NCBI GenBank assembly: GCA_030065205.1
Contig: JASJDN010000027.1
Span: 1-62,637, forward strand
Direction: 5' to 3'
DNA length: 62,637 bases
Origin: Crocosphaera sp.
GTDB lineage: Bacteria; Cyanobacteriota; Cyanobacteriia; Cyanobacteriales; Microcystaceae
The notes beneath the pieces are model-generated. The model made no database searches and was not told the DNA's origin. It saw only the letters and a program-made list of their open reading frames with translations. Positions 44,471 through 54,566 of this stretch are shown piece after piece; the stretch's first letter is position 1, and each line of letters starts with the position of its first letter. The translations under genes were made by a program, and so were the position numbers.

Positions 44471-45985
44471 TTACTCTTCAAATAAATTGCTTAGTCGTTC
44501 TACTTCGCTTTGGGCCGTGTACATGGGGGAACCGGATAAAATACCCGTAACGTTACGGAAGGGTTTACCGATGTGCATTCCTTTGTTATCGATAGAAAAT
44601 TCTCGAATATCTTTATCGTGCATTGAACCCCGCATTTTTAACACCGTAACACCGCGACGCATTTCTCCATACATTTCCACGTAGCGCAGTAAAATAATGG
44701 AGTCGGTAATGGTAGAAATATGCGCTTCGGTAATAGATGAACCCCCTAATAAAGTCGGGGTAGTGGAGGTAAATAAACCCCCAATCTCTTGCTGTTTAAT
44801 AAAAGAGGTTAAACCAATAATAAACTCTCGAAATCCTTTTAAGGTAGACACCCGCTCCAACGCCGATAAACTATCAACGGCGACGCGGTTGGGTTTAAAG
44901 GTTTCGATGGTTTCCTTCATATTAATGAGGTGATTTTCTAACCCGGTGGTTTCTGGATACCGACACACTACTTTTAACTTGCCTTGTTTTTCCATTTCTT
45001 GAAAATCTACCCCCCAACCGATGGCGTTGCGGAATAGTTGTTCTCGGCTTTCTTCAAAGGCAAAAATTAAACATCTTTCATCGTTAATCACTCCACCGGC
45101 CATAAATTCCGTTACCATTAGGGTTTTGCCGGTTCCAGTGGCCCCAGACACTAAAATGATGGAATCTCGGAAAAATCCCCCCCCACACATTCGATCTAAC
45201 TCCTCACTACCGGAGGTAATACGGATGTTAGAGGATTTTTGTTCTAATTCGATCGCAGATAAGGGAATAATGACCACTCCACGACCCGGAACAATGGTAA
45301 AGGGGTATTCCCCTTTTTGGTGATCTGTTCCGCGATATTTCAAAATTTCGATAGTCCGACGGCGTTTTTCATCGGCTAAAACGTTGCGTAAAATGACCAC
45401 ATTATCGGCCACAAATTCCTCTACCCCAAAACGGCTAATTTCTCCGTATTCCTCTGTTCGTTCCGCCGTCATAATAGCGGTTACCCCCAACTCCCGCAAC
45501 GCCGAGGCCATACGAAAAAGATCGCTTCTCACTTGTGCGCTATCGCTTAAATGGCTAAAAATAGCCCCCAAGGAGTCCATAGATACCCGTTGAGCATTAT
45601 ATTTACGAATAGCGAACTCAATGCGGGCGATCAAAGCGCCGAGATCGTAGTCTCCTGTCACCATCATGGGTTCTCCGGGTTGGGGAGAAGCATCCACAAA
45701 GGCCCATTTGCGTTCGAGTTCCCATTGGGCAATATTCCAGCCAAACCCTCGCATATTGCGGCGTAAAGCTTTGGGGGGTTCTTCAAAAGTAACAAAAACA
45801 CCGTTTTCCCCTCGTTTAATCCCTTCAACTAAAAACTGACAAGCAAAAACGGTTTTAGAACTGCCGGCGGTTCCTGCGACTAGGGTAGCCCGTCCTTTCG
45901 GGAGTCCTCCTTCTGATAAAAAATCAAACCCTGGAATGGCGGTTTCTAGTTTCTCAATATAGTCTAGTTCGTTGTCTGGAGTCAT
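44471..45985 (-). CDS. kaiC3: Circadian clock ATPase/kinase KaiC, KaiC3-like
   Basis: A 504-residue two-domain RecA-like protein from the ATG at 45985. A GTG 29 codons earlier would add residues encoded by a 34-bp repeat and is less likely. The CI P-loop reads GTAGSSKT and the catalytic glutamates are in TFEEPPK. The CII P-loop is GATGTGKT. The phosphorylation pair Ser424/Thr425 in AHISTITDS matches S431/T432 of Synechococcus. The tail after SGSP is only about 17 residues, shorter than in KaiC1. The N terminus KLETAIPGFDFLSEGGLPKG also differs from KaiC1. With a receiver-type KaiA in the same cluster this points to the KaiC3 group. Confidence 0.88.
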   Translation of the reverse strand: MTPDNELDYIEKLETAIPGFDFLSEGGLPKGRATLVAGTAGSSKTVFACQFLVEGIKRGENGVFVTFEEPPKALRRNMRGFGWNIAQWELERKWAFVDASPQPGEPMMVTGDYDLGALIARIEFAIRKYNAQRVSMDSLGAIFSHLSDSAQVRSDLFRMASALRELGVTAIMTAERTEEYGEISRFGVEEFVADNVVILRNVLADEKRRRTIEILKYRGTDHQKGEYPFTIVPGRGVVIIPLSAIELEQKSSNIRITSGSEELDRMCGGGFFRDSIILVSGATGTGKTLMVTEFMAGGVINDERCLIFAFEESREQLFRNAIGWGVDFQEMEKQGKLKVVCRYPETTGLENHLINMKETIETFKPNRVAVDSLSALERVSTLKGFREFIIGLTSFIKQQEIGGLFTSTTPTLLGGSSITEAHISTITDSIILLRYVEMYGEMRRGVTVLKMRGSMHDKDIREFSIDNKGMHIGKPFRNVTGILSGSPMYTAQSEVERLSNLFEE

Positions 45986-46024
45986 CCGTGTTTTTGTTAA
46001 GGAATAAAGGGTTATAGTGGAAGT

Positions 46025-46100
46025 CAGAAGTTCCTCACTTCGTTCCGGCTCTAGCGAACAGAAGTTCCTCACGTTGTTCCGGCGCTATCGCACAGAAGTT
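46025..46100. repeat. 34-bp direct repeats between kaiB and kaiC
   Basis: Two copies of a 34-base unit starting CAGAAGTTCCTCAC and containing GTTCCGGC at 46025-46058 and 46059-46092, then CAGAAGTT of a third. They lie in the leader of kaiC and are not coding if kaiC starts at 45985. Confidence 0.75.
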
Positions 46101-46217
46101 AAACTCGTTTTGTATTTAAGTTTGACAAAACATGACTATCCTCAACTATACCTCGACTGTCTTTCTGGTTCATTGTTTATTTTGCCTTTTTCTTCTCATC
46201 TTGCCAAGAAACTTGGC

Positions 46218-46502
46218 TTAGTTTTTGTCTTGGGAAACTAAATCTAAGCCCAAGAGAACTTTTTGGGTGTTGGACATATCGCCGATAATACGTTGTAGAG
46301 GTGGGGGTAACTGTTTGATAAGGGTGGGGGTGACGAGAATTTTTTCTCGTTCGGCGGTTTGGGGTTGTTCGAGGACATCAATAATTTCTACAGTATACTG
46401 GTCGTTTAACTCTTCATGACAGATACGAAAAAGGTTAGCGATCGCCCGTTGAGAGTTGATGGTATTGCCGGTAATATACAGTTTAAGGAGATATTTATTC
46501 AT
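46218..46502 (-). CDS. kaiB3: Circadian clock protein KaiB
   Basis: A 94-residue thioredoxin-like KaiB. Landmarks are YLLKLYITGNTINSQRAIAN, VEIIDVLEQPQTAE and VTPTLIKQLPPPLQRIIGD. It lacks the acidic tail of about ten residues seen in Synechococcus KaiB. KaiB binds the CI ring of phosphorylated KaiC and sequesters KaiA. It follows the kaiA-like gene by five bases and precedes kaiC, so it is in one operon. Confidence 0.9.
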   Translation of the reverse strand: MNKYLLKLYITGNTINSQRAIANLFRICHEELNDQYTVEIIDVLEQPQTAEREKILVTPTLIKQLPPPLQRIIGDMSNTQKVLLGLDLVSQDKN

Positions 46503-46507
46503 AAAAG

Positions 46508-47398
46508 TTACCGATAATCTTTTCGAGCAGAAAGGTTAATGTTACTTAGCCCTATATAATATTTACGATAAAATGAAGCTAAATAGCCCATTAATTCTAA
46601 TATCATTAGCCTTCCTTCAACAACATAAGCCTGAGCTTTGGCCATAGGCACATCTTTACTTTTTTCTTTTAAGACTTTGGTGTGAATTTCAATGGCATCT
46701 CTGGGACTTGCTTTAAGAAATCCTAATTTTTCTCCTAGGGTTCGTAGTTTTTCAGAAATATTATAGTCGACTTTAAACATTCTTTGTTCTAGGGCTAAGT
46801 CTAACAATTTGCCGTAGTTTTCTGCTAATTCATCAAAAATATCTGGTAAGCTTTCTTGAAGGGGGTAAGCTCCAAATAACCGAGCAGTAACACTGGTATC
46901 TCGACTCGATTTTATCAGATCATCTAAGTCGGAAAACTCTTGTTCTTGGCGTATTTCTTGTTGTTTTTGATTGATTTTACTCCGATACTTTTGCCGTTCA
47001 ATTCCTAAACGAATTTCATGAATTAAAAGGTTACTATCGAGACTTTTTATTTGTAAATAACCATCGGCTCCTAATTGAAAAGACTCCACTACAGCCCCCT
47101 CACTTTGCCCATCCATTTCCACAATAATTGGGATATTGGTAACGTTTTCTCTGAGTTTAATTAATGTATCTAATCCGTGACTATCGGGTAAATCTAAGTC
47201 CAGTAAAATGACATCAAATTGATGAGCTTTTAAGGATTGTAAACTTTCTTTTAACGTGGTAACACAAGTGATAGGAAAAGTTAGACCTTTGGCTAAAGAA
47301 CTATGTTGACTTTGAAACAATAAATCTTGTAATAACTGAATATTTTCGAGTTTATCTTCTATTAATAAAACATGACAGGTATCATTATCATTGGTCAT
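46508..47398 (-). CDS. kaiA3: KaiA3-like clock protein with receiver domain
   Basis: A 296-residue protein from the ATG at 47398; a TTG six codons earlier is possible. Residues about 5-130 form a true response-regulator receiver: acidic pocket LLIED, phosphoacceptor Asp in VILLDLDLPDSHG (about residue 67), and the conserved Lys in YLQIKSLD (about 118). The C-terminal ~140 residues are helical (AENYGKLLDLALEQRMFKVD, then GRLMILELMGYLASFYRK) and occupy the place of the KaiA dimer/KaiC-binding domain. Classical KaiA has a pseudo-receiver without the Asp. The chimeric form next to kaiB and kaiC matches KaiA3, described in Synechocystis. Assignment rests on architecture and context. Confidence 0.75.
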   Translation of the reverse strand: MTNDNDTCHVLLIEDKLENIQLLQDLLFQSQHSSLAKGLTFPITCVTTLKESLQSLKAHQFDVILLDLDLPDSHGLDTLIKLRENVTNIPIIVEMDGQSEGAVVESFQLGADGYLQIKSLDSNLLIHEIRLGIERQKYRSKINQKQQEIRQEQEFSDLDDLIKSSRDTSVTARLFGAYPLQESLPDIFDELAENYGKLLDLALEQRMFKVDYNISEKLRTLGEKLGFLKASPRDAIEIHTKVLKEKSKDVPMAKAQAYVVEGRLMILELMGYLASFYRKYYIGLSNINLSARKDYR

Positions 47399-47560
47399 TG
47401 TTTTGTGTAAGCTCAACTTTTCATTTAAGTGTTTAAGGTTGGATGTTAGCTTTACTTTTATATGATAAACTGAATTTTCTTCTTCGTATAGGTTACGATG
47501 CTTTTGATAGCTTGTTTTGATAAAATGTTACATTTCGATAAGAATTTTCCATCGGTAACT

Positions 47561-48187
47561 CTATAATATACCCCAATCTCTCAATATAATTAGCTCATCA
47601 GGGTCTAATTCACGCCATTGACCAGGGTTTAAACCATCTAAGGTCAAATTTAAGATTTTTTCTTTGTTTTGTACCCCTATGGCGATTCTAATCAGTCTCA
47701 GGGTCGGATAACCTACTGCGGCCGTCATGCGTCTCACCTGTCGGTTGCGTCCTTCGGTTAAGGTCATTTCTAACCAAGTGGTGGGAACGGTTTTGCGATA
47801 ACGAATGGGGGGATCACGAGGAGGTATTGATGGGGGACTGTCTAACCGTTTGACCTTAGCTGGCCGGGTTTGATAATCTTTAATCGTTACACCCTGACGT
47901 AACCGATTTAAGGCAGTATCGTTGGGAATACGTTCCACTTGCACTAAATAAGTACGAGGATGAGCAAATTGACGATGAGATAACCGATGTTTTAAGGGGC
48001 CATTATTGGTTAAAAACAGTAATCCTTCGCTGTCCCTATCCAATCTTCCCACAGAATACACATCAGGAACGTTAATATAATCTTTGAGGGTGGGTCGGGG
48101 CTTTTCCGCGTTACCATGATCCGTAAATTGACATAACACCCCATAGGGTTTATTAAATAAAAGATAACGATAATTTTTTCTTGACAT
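47561..48187 (-). CDS. rluE: RluE-type rRNA pseudouridine synthase
   Basis: A 208-residue RsuA/RluB/E/F-family enzyme without the N-terminal S4 domain. The start [18 protein letters not shown] and the catalytic motif [16 protein letters not shown] (Asp in GRLD) are clear. [20 protein letters not shown] is the conserved C-terminal motif. Its short length and lack of S4 fit RluE, which makes a pseudouridine in 23S rRNA helix 89. It lies two bases after the PAS-GGDEF-EAL gene on the same strand, so the two are co-transcribed. Confidence 0.88.
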   Translation of the reverse strand: MSRKNYRYLLFNKPYGVLCQFTDHGNAEKPRPTLKDYINVPDVYSVGRLDRDSEGLLFLTNNGPLKHRLSHRQFAHPRTYLVQVERIPNDTALNRLRQGVTIKDYQTRPAKVKRLDSPPSIPPRDPPIRYRKTVPTTWLEMTLTEGRNRQVRRMTAAVGYPTLRLIRIAIGVQNKEKILNLTLDGLNPGQWRELDPDELIILRDWGIL

Positions 48188-48189
48188 CC

Positions 48190-50097
48190 TTAGCTGATAG
48201 TTAGATTTTGCTCTTCTAAAAGATGGGTAATGGTTGTACTATTCACAGGGGGAAAAAAGCCGTAACCTTGACCATAACTAAAATTTAAGGCTTTTAATTT
48301 ATTCCGTTGTTTATTGGTTTCTACCCCTTCGGCCACCACTTTCATATTTAAGGTGATAGCTAAATCTACAATGGCTTTAATCACGTTACATCGATCCTGT
48401 TCTTCGGATAACCGTTTAATGAAAGAGCGATCGAGTTTTAAAACATTAAAAGAAAAACAATCTAAATAATTTAAAGAAGAATATCCTGTGCCAAAATCAT
48501 CTAAGCAAATTTCAATCTTTCGCTGTTTAATTTGTTCAAGAATCTCAAACGCTGTTCTTGTTTGTTCCATCATCAGACTTTCGGTAATTTCTAATTTTAA
48601 TGACGTGCCTTCTAAATTGGTTTCCGCTAAAATATCATCTAAAATCTCAATTAAACCCGGTTGACTCAAATGTTTACTAGAAAGATTAACACTCATGGTC
48701 AAGGGACCAATATTGGGGAATTGTTCTTGCCAAAACGCTAATTGACGACAAGCACAACGTAATACCCATTGATCAATTTTTAAGATGGCTTCTGTTTCTT
48801 CAGCAAGGGGAATAAAATCCGTGGGGGGGATTAATCCTTTGTCTTGGTGTTGCCAACGAACCAGGGCCTCAAACCCATCAATGCGATCGCTGGATAAGGA
48901 AACAATGGGTTGATAATAAACAATAAATTCTTGACGTTCGATAGCCTGTTGTAACTCATTGGCTAATTGTAACCGTTGGATCACATGGGTGTGCATGGAA
49001 GGTTCAAACACTTCTGAGGTGCCAGAACCTTTGGCCTTAGCCCGATACATGGCCGTATCTGCATCTTGTAACAGTTCAGCAACGCGATCGGGGTTATCAC
49101 AAAAGGGTTGTTCCCCTCCTAAAACAATACCAATACTCACACTGGTGGGGATTTCTCGGTTTTGCAAGATGATCGGTTCTTCTAATATCTCATGGATACG
49201 ATCAGCAATGGCGATCGCTTGTTCGACACCGCTTAAATTTTCCAATAAAATGACGAATTCATCTCCCCCCAGTCGAGACAAGGTATCTTCTGAACGTAAA
49301 CATTGACCAAAGCGATGACTGAGTATCTTCAGTAGATGATCACCGGTCAAATGTCCCAAACTATCATTAATCAGTTTAAAGCCGTTTAAATCTAAAAATA
49401 AGAGAGCAAAGCGTCTATTATTGTCCCGTTGACACCGTTTAAATGCTTGTTCAATCCGATCCATTAATAGGGTACGGTTGGGTAGTCCTGTTAAATTATC
49501 ATGGAGGGCATCATGGCGAAGTTTTTCGTTAGCTTCTTTATGTTGGGTAATTTCTGTGGTGAGTCCATCGATACGGATAGGGTTTCCTTGATTATCCCTA
49601 ACTAAAGAACTCCGAACCCGAACCCAATGGATTGATTCATCGGGCCAAAGGATACGATATTCAATATCTTCTCGTCCAGTCTTGTAGAGTAGTTGTCGGG
49701 ATTGTTCAACCCGTTGTTGATCGTCTGGATAAATAATATCTTGCCATAGGTGCAAGTTATCTAAAAAGTCAGCAACAGGACGACCATAAACAGTTTCAGT
49801 CGCTTCATTCAGGTAAAGAATATGACCGGTTTGAGGGACAATAGACCACACCACATCATCAATTGAACCGAGAATGCTATAGAGTCGTGTTTGATGAATT
49901 CTCTGTTCTTCGTTTAATCTTTGACAGTGACGAACATCTTCTGATAGTTGACTGTTCGTCTGAGCCAATTGTTCTAAATAAAGGGTAAGTTGTTGTAGAT
50001 GTTCTTTCGCTTGATCGAGTGTCTGAGTGTGTTCAATTACTAATTCTTCTACGGAAACTAAGTGGGAGTTGATAGATATAGAATTTTCTGGTGCCAT
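48190..50097 (-). CDS. PAS-GGDEF-EAL c-di-GMP protein
   Basis: A 635-residue protein. The N-terminal coiled coil (about residues 15-70) is followed by a PAS/PAC sensor at about 75-190 with [20 protein letters not shown] and the PAC end [20 protein letters not shown] is intact ([13 protein letters not shown]), and the EAL domain has [42 protein letters not shown] and AEGVET. Both activities look possible. No membrane segment, so a cytoplasmic sensor; the PAS ligand is unknown. It overlaps in operon with the pseudouridine synthase. Confidence 0.92.
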   Translation of the reverse strand: MAPENSISINSHLVSVEELVIEHTQTLDQAKEHLQQLTLYLEQLAQTNSQLSEDVRHCQRLNEEQRIHQTRLYSILGSIDDVVWSIVPQTGHILYLNEATETVYGRPVADFLDNLHLWQDIIYPDDQQRVEQSRQLLYKTGREDIEYRILWPDESIHWVRVRSSLVRDNQGNPIRIDGLTTEITQHKEANEKLRHDALHDNLTGLPNRTLLMDRIEQAFKRCQRDNNRRFALLFLDLNGFKLINDSLGHLTGDHLLKILSHRFGQCLRSEDTLSRLGGDEFVILLENLSGVEQAIAIADRIHEILEEPIILQNREIPTSVSIGIVLGGEQPFCDNPDRVAELLQDADTAMYRAKAKGSGTSEVFEPSMHTHVIQRLQLANELQQAIERQEFIVYYQPIVSLSSDRIDGFEALVRWQHQDKGLIPPTDFIPLAEETEAILKIDQWVLRCACRQLAFWQEQFPNIGPLTMSVNLSSKHLSQPGLIEILDDILAETNLEGTSLKLEITESLMMEQTRTAFEILEQIKQRKIEICLDDFGTGYSSLNYLDCFSFNVLKLDRSFIKRLSEEQDRCNVIKAIVDLAITLNMKVVAEGVETNKQRNKLKALNFSYGQGYGFFPPVNSTTITHLLEEQNLTIS

Positions 50098-50250
50098 AGG
50101 GATAAGTCAGTAGGGACAATAAATAAAACCATAGTTTAGGTTAAGGAACAACAAGAAGAGAATGTACGCTATTTTAAGCTAAATTTTCAATCTGTCAATC
50201 ATTTGCTTAAGTTGACTCCATCATACTCTCATCTAAGTTGTTCAATAAAA

Positions 50251-52350
50251 TTAAGAATGGGGTTGACCAAATAGGACTAAAGAACAACGCAATTTTTTGA
50301 GGACTTCTGTGGTAATATCACTCACGGCTAAACCGCCGGCGGTACGACGACGAAAGGATCTTAAAATGACGAGATCAAATTGATGAGAGGCGCGAATAAT
50401 CACTTGTGCTGGTGCATCATGAATAATCATTTTGATCTTACAGTTTTCTGATAGTCCATAATCGCTAATTAAATTAGATAAGGTTGTTTTAAATTCAGTG
50501 ATTTGTTGCGGAGGGGTTTGGCGATCGCAGATATGTAATAAGGTAATGGTTCCCTGGTTGGCTTCGGCAAATAGCTTAGCAAATTTAATGGTTTCTACGG
50601 TGGCTTTACTTATATTTTTGACTGGCAGTAAAATGCGATGTAAGTTGGTCGGATTATCCAATAATCTCATCACAGCAACAGGACAATGGGATGACCAAAA
50701 GACGGTATCTACAATAGTTCCGAATAGTCTTGCTTTTAACCCGATGTTTTCCCTCCATCCCATAATGATTAAGTTAGCATTTTTCTCTTTTGCACTACGA
50801 CTAATTCCTTGAGCAATATCATCATCAATACGGATAATAGGGTCAGTATCTACCTGGAATTCTTGACTAATTTCTATGGCACGTTTCAATAAGGTGTGGC
50901 TTTGTTTTAAGTTTCCATCCAGTTGCGGATCATCCATATGAACGTTAGCAGGAGCAATGGAAACGGGGACAATAATGCCTAACTCTTTTTTAGCTAACAA
51001 AGCACCCATTTCGATTAAATCTCGTTGGGTATGAGGATTATAAATCGGAATAACAACGGTAAAGTTATTATTCTCCATGTCTGGTTTTAATTCAGGTAAC
51101 CATTCATCTAATGTACTTCCAACATTTTCATCATCTCTGTTATTTCTTGTTTTTGGTAGGGGTAATTTTGTTGCAAATTGTGCGGTTAAAAGTGGTCCCA
51201 AAACTGAAGTAATTAACATTAAGACGATAACACTATTAAAAACCGCTTCATTAATTAATCTTTCTCCAGATGAATTTTGAATTTGATAAGCAGCTAAGGC
51301 TGCTGCTAAGGTTGCTGCTACTTGGGGTAATGATAAAGACCACATCGTAAGTAGTTCAGACCAAGTATATCGATAAATAAACTTTGTAGCCGTCGCCGCT
51401 AGTAATTTTGAAACGATTAAACCGCCAACAATTCCAATCACTAAAGGCAGTTCAAATTGAATCGTTTTGGCAAAAGCAGGAATATCCAATAAAAGTCCCA
51501 TTCCTACAAAAAAGAAGGGGATAAATAAGGTTCCTCCCACAAATTCTACCTTTTCTTTAACCGGACCATTGCCCACTACATCGTTAACCGCTAAACCAGC
51601 TAAGAAAGCCCCAACAATCTTATCAACATTAATTAACTGTGCGCCAATAGAAGCTAAAAAAACTGATAATAAAACAAATAAAAACTGGTTACTTTCTTCA
51701 TCCCCAGTGCGTCTAAAATATTCTTTTCCCAACTTACCAAAACCAAAAAGAATAATTGCTGAATAAATTCCTAAAGAAACCAGTTGTATCATTAGGCTAA
51801 CTGACGAAAAGTCTCCACTATGAATAGAGACAGAAATGGCTAACACTAATAAAGCAGCAATATCTGTAAAAATGGTTGCTCCTATTGTTACCATGACGGC
51901 TTGATTTTTGACCATTCCTAACCGTTGGACAATGGGAAAACCTAATAAAGTATGAGAGGCTAAAAGAGAACCAATTAAAATTGAAGTATTCCAACCGAAC
52001 CCAAAATTTAAACCTACTATAGTTCCTATAGATAGAGGCAAAAAGAAAGTTAAACTACCAAACACTAAAGAACGCTCTTTTGTTTTACGAAATTCAGCTA
52101 AATCTATCTCTAAACCTGCCACAAACATGAGATAGATTTTCCCAATATCGGAAAATAATTCGATATCTTCTGATTTAGCATCTAAGAGATATAAACCATC
52201 TTTTCCTAAGATAACACCAGCAAATAGTAATCCCACTAACCCAGGAAGACGTAACCGCTCAAAAATGGGCGGTAATGTTAAAACAACCAGTAATAAAATG
52301 GTAAAAGAAACAAGGGGATTATCCCGTAAAATAGATAAGAAATTTTCCAT
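50251..52350 (-). CDS. CPA2-type cation/H+ antiporter with two USP domains
   Basis: A 699-residue protein. Residues about 10-400 form 11 to 13 membrane helices of a CPA2 Na+(K+)/H+ exchanger (FERLRLPGLVGLLFAGVILG, then IFTDIAALLVLAISV with the ion-binding acidic residue). The cytoplasmic C-terminal ~270 residues form two UspA-like domains; nucleotide-binding features are seen in NLIIMGWRE and DLVILRSFRR. The tail probably regulates transport by nucleotide or stress signals. It is not adjacent to the Mrp operon but is in the same strand block. Confidence 0.9.
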   Translation of the reverse strand: MENFLSILRDNPLVSFTILLLVVLTLPPIFERLRLPGLVGLLFAGVILGKDGLYLLDAKSEDIELFSDIGKIYLMFVAGLEIDLAEFRKTKERSLVFGSLTFFLPLSIGTIVGLNFGFGWNTSILIGSLLASHTLLGFPIVQRLGMVKNQAVMVTIGATIFTDIAALLVLAISVSIHSGDFSSVSLMIQLVSLGIYSAIILFGFGKLGKEYFRRTGDEESNQFLFVLLSVFLASIGAQLINVDKIVGAFLAGLAVNDVVGNGPVKEKVEFVGGTLFIPFFFVGMGLLLDIPAFAKTIQFELPLVIGIVGGLIVSKLLAATATKFIYRYTWSELLTMWSLSLPQVAATLAAALAAYQIQNSSGERLINEAVFNSVIVLMLITSVLGPLLTAQFATKLPLPKTRNNRDDENVGSTLDEWLPELKPDMENNNFTVVIPIYNPHTQRDLIEMGALLAKKELGIIVPVSIAPANVHMDDPQLDGNLKQSHTLLKRAIEISQEFQVDTDPIIRIDDDIAQGISRSAKEKNANLIIMGWRENIGLKARLFGTIVDTVFWSSHCPVAVMRLLDNPTNLHRILLPVKNISKATVETIKFAKLFAEANQGTITLLHICDRQTPPQQITEFKTTLSNLISDYGLSENCKIKMIIHDAPAQVIIRASHQFDLVILRSFRRRTAGGLAVSDITTEVLKKLRCSLVLFGQPHS

Positions 52351-52423
52351 TAAGGTTAGTCATAACTACTTACCTTAATTATTATAGTCTCTATTTTAAA
52401 TAGATATAATATCTCTTGATTTT

Positions 52424-53263
52424 CTAGTTAGGTGATAAATGTGCGGGAAGAACACTAATAGAAGCAATCGCAATATAAATCAGAGCAAATCGCGTCTCAA
52501 AAATGGCGATCGCATGAAACCTCGCCTGACGATACCAATCTAATACACAATTAACGATACCAAATTTAATTAGGGCTACTACAAATGATAAACAAGTGAT
52601 TAAAGATAAATAATGGCAACTGTATAATCCTGCTAGAATCACCGCCGCTACCCCATGATAAATGATTCCTGGTTTAATGGAGTGAGTTTTTTTCTTCCTA
52701 AGTTTAATCGTATAGATTGCACTACTAAAAAATAAGGTGTTTAAAATCCAAATTCCCACTACTTCCATACAGAGATGTCCTGTGGTTGCACCATAGGCTA
52801 AGGGTGCGGCTAAACAAATAGCAGCAAAACTGATGATTTCGTTGAAGATAGACTTATGTTTTTGATGAATAACAGCAATACCATCAGCAATTAAAGCGAC
52901 CACTGCTAAACTATAAATGACTAATAATGTGGGTGAGTGAAACCAAAGAACGACAGCTAAACTTAACCCACTCATCCCATAGATTCCTCCCCAAATCAAA
53001 AACCGAGGTTTCCAACTTTTTCGTTGCTTCAGTTGAACCACATAGGGATGTTCCATCTGTAGGGTAAAAAAGGCACACAGCAAAGCTAAATTCGTCCATT
53101 GATTCCACTGTTGTGCTAAAGCAGCACCGGTTAAAAAAGAACCCAATAACACCAATAATACACCCTGTTCCGGGGCAAATGTAGGACGACACCACACAGG
53201 GATTAAAAAGGATTTTTGGGCATCAGAACTGTCACTGAGCAAAGGAAAATGAGAGAGTGCCAT
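52424..53263 (-). CDS. YwiC-like membrane protein
   Basis: A 279-residue protein with about eight membrane segments. The YwiC-family start is recognisable (IPVWCRPTFAPEQGVLLVLL, with the usual EHG-type motif as PEQG), followed by LLCAFFTLQMEHPYVVQLKQ. Function of the family is unknown. It lies between the USP antiporter and the Mrp operon, on the same strand. Confidence 0.72.
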   Translation of the reverse strand: MALSHFPLLSDSSDAQKSFLIPVWCRPTFAPEQGVLLVLLGSFLTGAALAQQWNQWTNLALLCAFFTLQMEHPYVVQLKQRKSWKPRFLIWGGIYGMSGLSLAVVLWFHSPTLLVIYSLAVVALIADGIAVIHQKHKSIFNEIISFAAICLAAPLAYGATTGHLCMEVVGIWILNTLFFSSAIYTIKLRKKKTHSIKPGIIYHGVAAVILAGLYSCHYLSLITCLSFVVALIKFGIVNCVLDWYRQARFHAIAIFETRFALIYIAIASISVLPAHLSPN

Positions 53264-53355
53264 AAAATCAAAATTACTTTAATGCAAAAAATTCTCAATA
53301 ATATTGTAAGCACTCGTCTCTAGATTAAAAAGAAAATTTAAGCTTTTATTTCTTA

Positions 53356-54018
53356 TTACAATAATCCCCGATATCGAATAAAGATTAAAATTACTGCCCA
53401 AGATCCCAAAGCAACTTTAATCGCGACTAAAATATTTAAGATAGGAATGATTCCACCACTGAGCAGGGTTCCCATTTGTCCATAAGGTAATTCTAAGCCA
53501 ATTAACGTAATAACTGCTAAAACAATGAAGATGAGGACGGAAATTTTTTCCCAAGTGGCCGCTTGCCAACGTTGATAAATTTTTTGCATCCATTCAGACG
53601 AGGAAGTAATAGCAATCAGTCCGATAGCAGTCCCTCCAGCCACACCAGCAGCAAAACCTCCTCCTGGGCTAAGATGTCCCCTAATAGCTAATTCTATACT
53701 CACTAAGGCGGCAATAGTAGCCCCTAATCGTGCTAAAACAATAGAGGGCTGATCGTTGACTTGATAAATGATGGTTAAAGGTTGTTCATTGGACATCAAA
53801 AAACGAACCCCCATCACAGCAAGGGTAAAAACAACCACCTCGAAAATAGTGTCATAAAGACGGTTTCGGAAGATAATTCCTGATACTGCATTAGGAACTC
53901 CACTATCTTGTACGATGGTTTCCACAACGGAGAAATCTATCATTTCAGCCATAGGGTTAGGCATAACTAACATTTTTACGTAAAGTGCAATTCCTGCAAT
54001 TAGATAAACCCATTTCAT
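53356..54018 (-). CDS. mrpB: Mrp antiporter subunit B (with MbhE-like N part)
   Basis: A 220-residue protein. Residues about 1-80 look like the MbhE/MrpA-C-terminal segment (RNRLYDTIFEVVVFTLAVMG). Residues about 90-215 are the MnhB domain with RGHLSPGGGFAAGVAGG. It is the last gene of the mrp operon and starts four bases inside the end of the DUF4040 gene (ATGA overlap). The Mrp complex exports Na+ in exchange for H+ across the membrane. Confidence 0.85.
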   Translation of the reverse strand: MKWVYLIAGIALYVKMLVMPNPMAEMIDFSVVETIVQDSGVPNAVSGIIFRNRLYDTIFEVVVFTLAVMGVRFLMSNEQPLTIIYQVNDQPSIVLARLGATIAALVSIELAIRGHLSPGGGFAAGVAGGTAIGLIAITSSSEWMQKIYQRWQAATWEKISVLIFIVLAVITLIGLELPYGQMGTLLSGGIIPILNILVAIKVALGSWAVILIFIRYRGLL

Positions 54019-54557
54019 GACTGTTTCTCCTTGGTATCTAAGGGGTTGACATAACTAATCAAAGATAAATTTAAGTCTGGTTTAATCATCTCATAAAGTC
54101 GTTGAATTCTGGTCACTGTATGATAAGAACTATCCCGATCTAAGTTTTGCTCACAAGTACCATGAATCGCTTCATTTTCTAATGCTTGGTGCAGTTCTTT
54201 TTCGTCTTCATAAGGAACTAACTCTAACCTTAAATGATATTTATTTAAAATGGTTTTTAACTGATTAATAGTTGTTGGAAACGCATCTTTATTTTTGGTT
54301 TCATTATCAATGATTCCTAAACGCATTACCATAGAAGAACGAACCGCAACCCCATACAAAGTAATGGCTAACATGGTTCCGACTAAAGCTTCCGTTAAAG
54401 CCACATCGGCTGCCCCAAACATAGCATATACCAAAGCAGCGACAGCCCCTAAAATACCTCGAATAACTAAGGCGTGATAAGGGTTAACTTGTAAGACAGT
54501 TAAACCAGCAGACAGGGGCAATAAAGCGGTTATGACATAAAGATAAAAATCGTTCAT
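54015..54557 (-). CDS. DUF4040/MbhD-type Mrp subunit (MrpA C-terminal equivalent)
   Basis: A 180-residue protein. The first ~85 residues match the MbhD/DUF4040 domain, which in other Mrp systems is the C-terminal part of the large MrpA (VNPYHALVIRGILGAVAALV, then FGAADVALTEALVGTMLAIT). The hydrophilic tail (KTILNKYHLRLELVPYEDEK) is specific to this type. It overlaps mrpB by four bases. The large N-terminal MrpA domain is not encoded anywhere in the operon. Confidence 0.85.
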   Translation of the reverse strand: MNDFYLYVITALLPLSAGLTVLQVNPYHALVIRGILGAVAALVYAMFGAADVALTEALVGTMLAITLYGVAVRSSMVMRLGIIDNETKNKDAFPTTINQLKTILNKYHLRLELVPYEDEKELHQALENEAIHGTCEQNLDRDSSYHTVTRIQRLYEMIKPDLNLSLISYVNPLDTKEKQS

Positions 54558-54566
54558 ATTCGTTAA

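Noticed and set aside
45986..46072. N-terminal extension of KaiC from a GTG
   Set aside because: The extra 29 residues are encoded largely by a 34-bp direct repeat and do not resemble any KaiC N terminus.
46025..46100. Possible CRISPR array near kaiC
   Set aside because: Only two full units, with no spacers and no cas genes.
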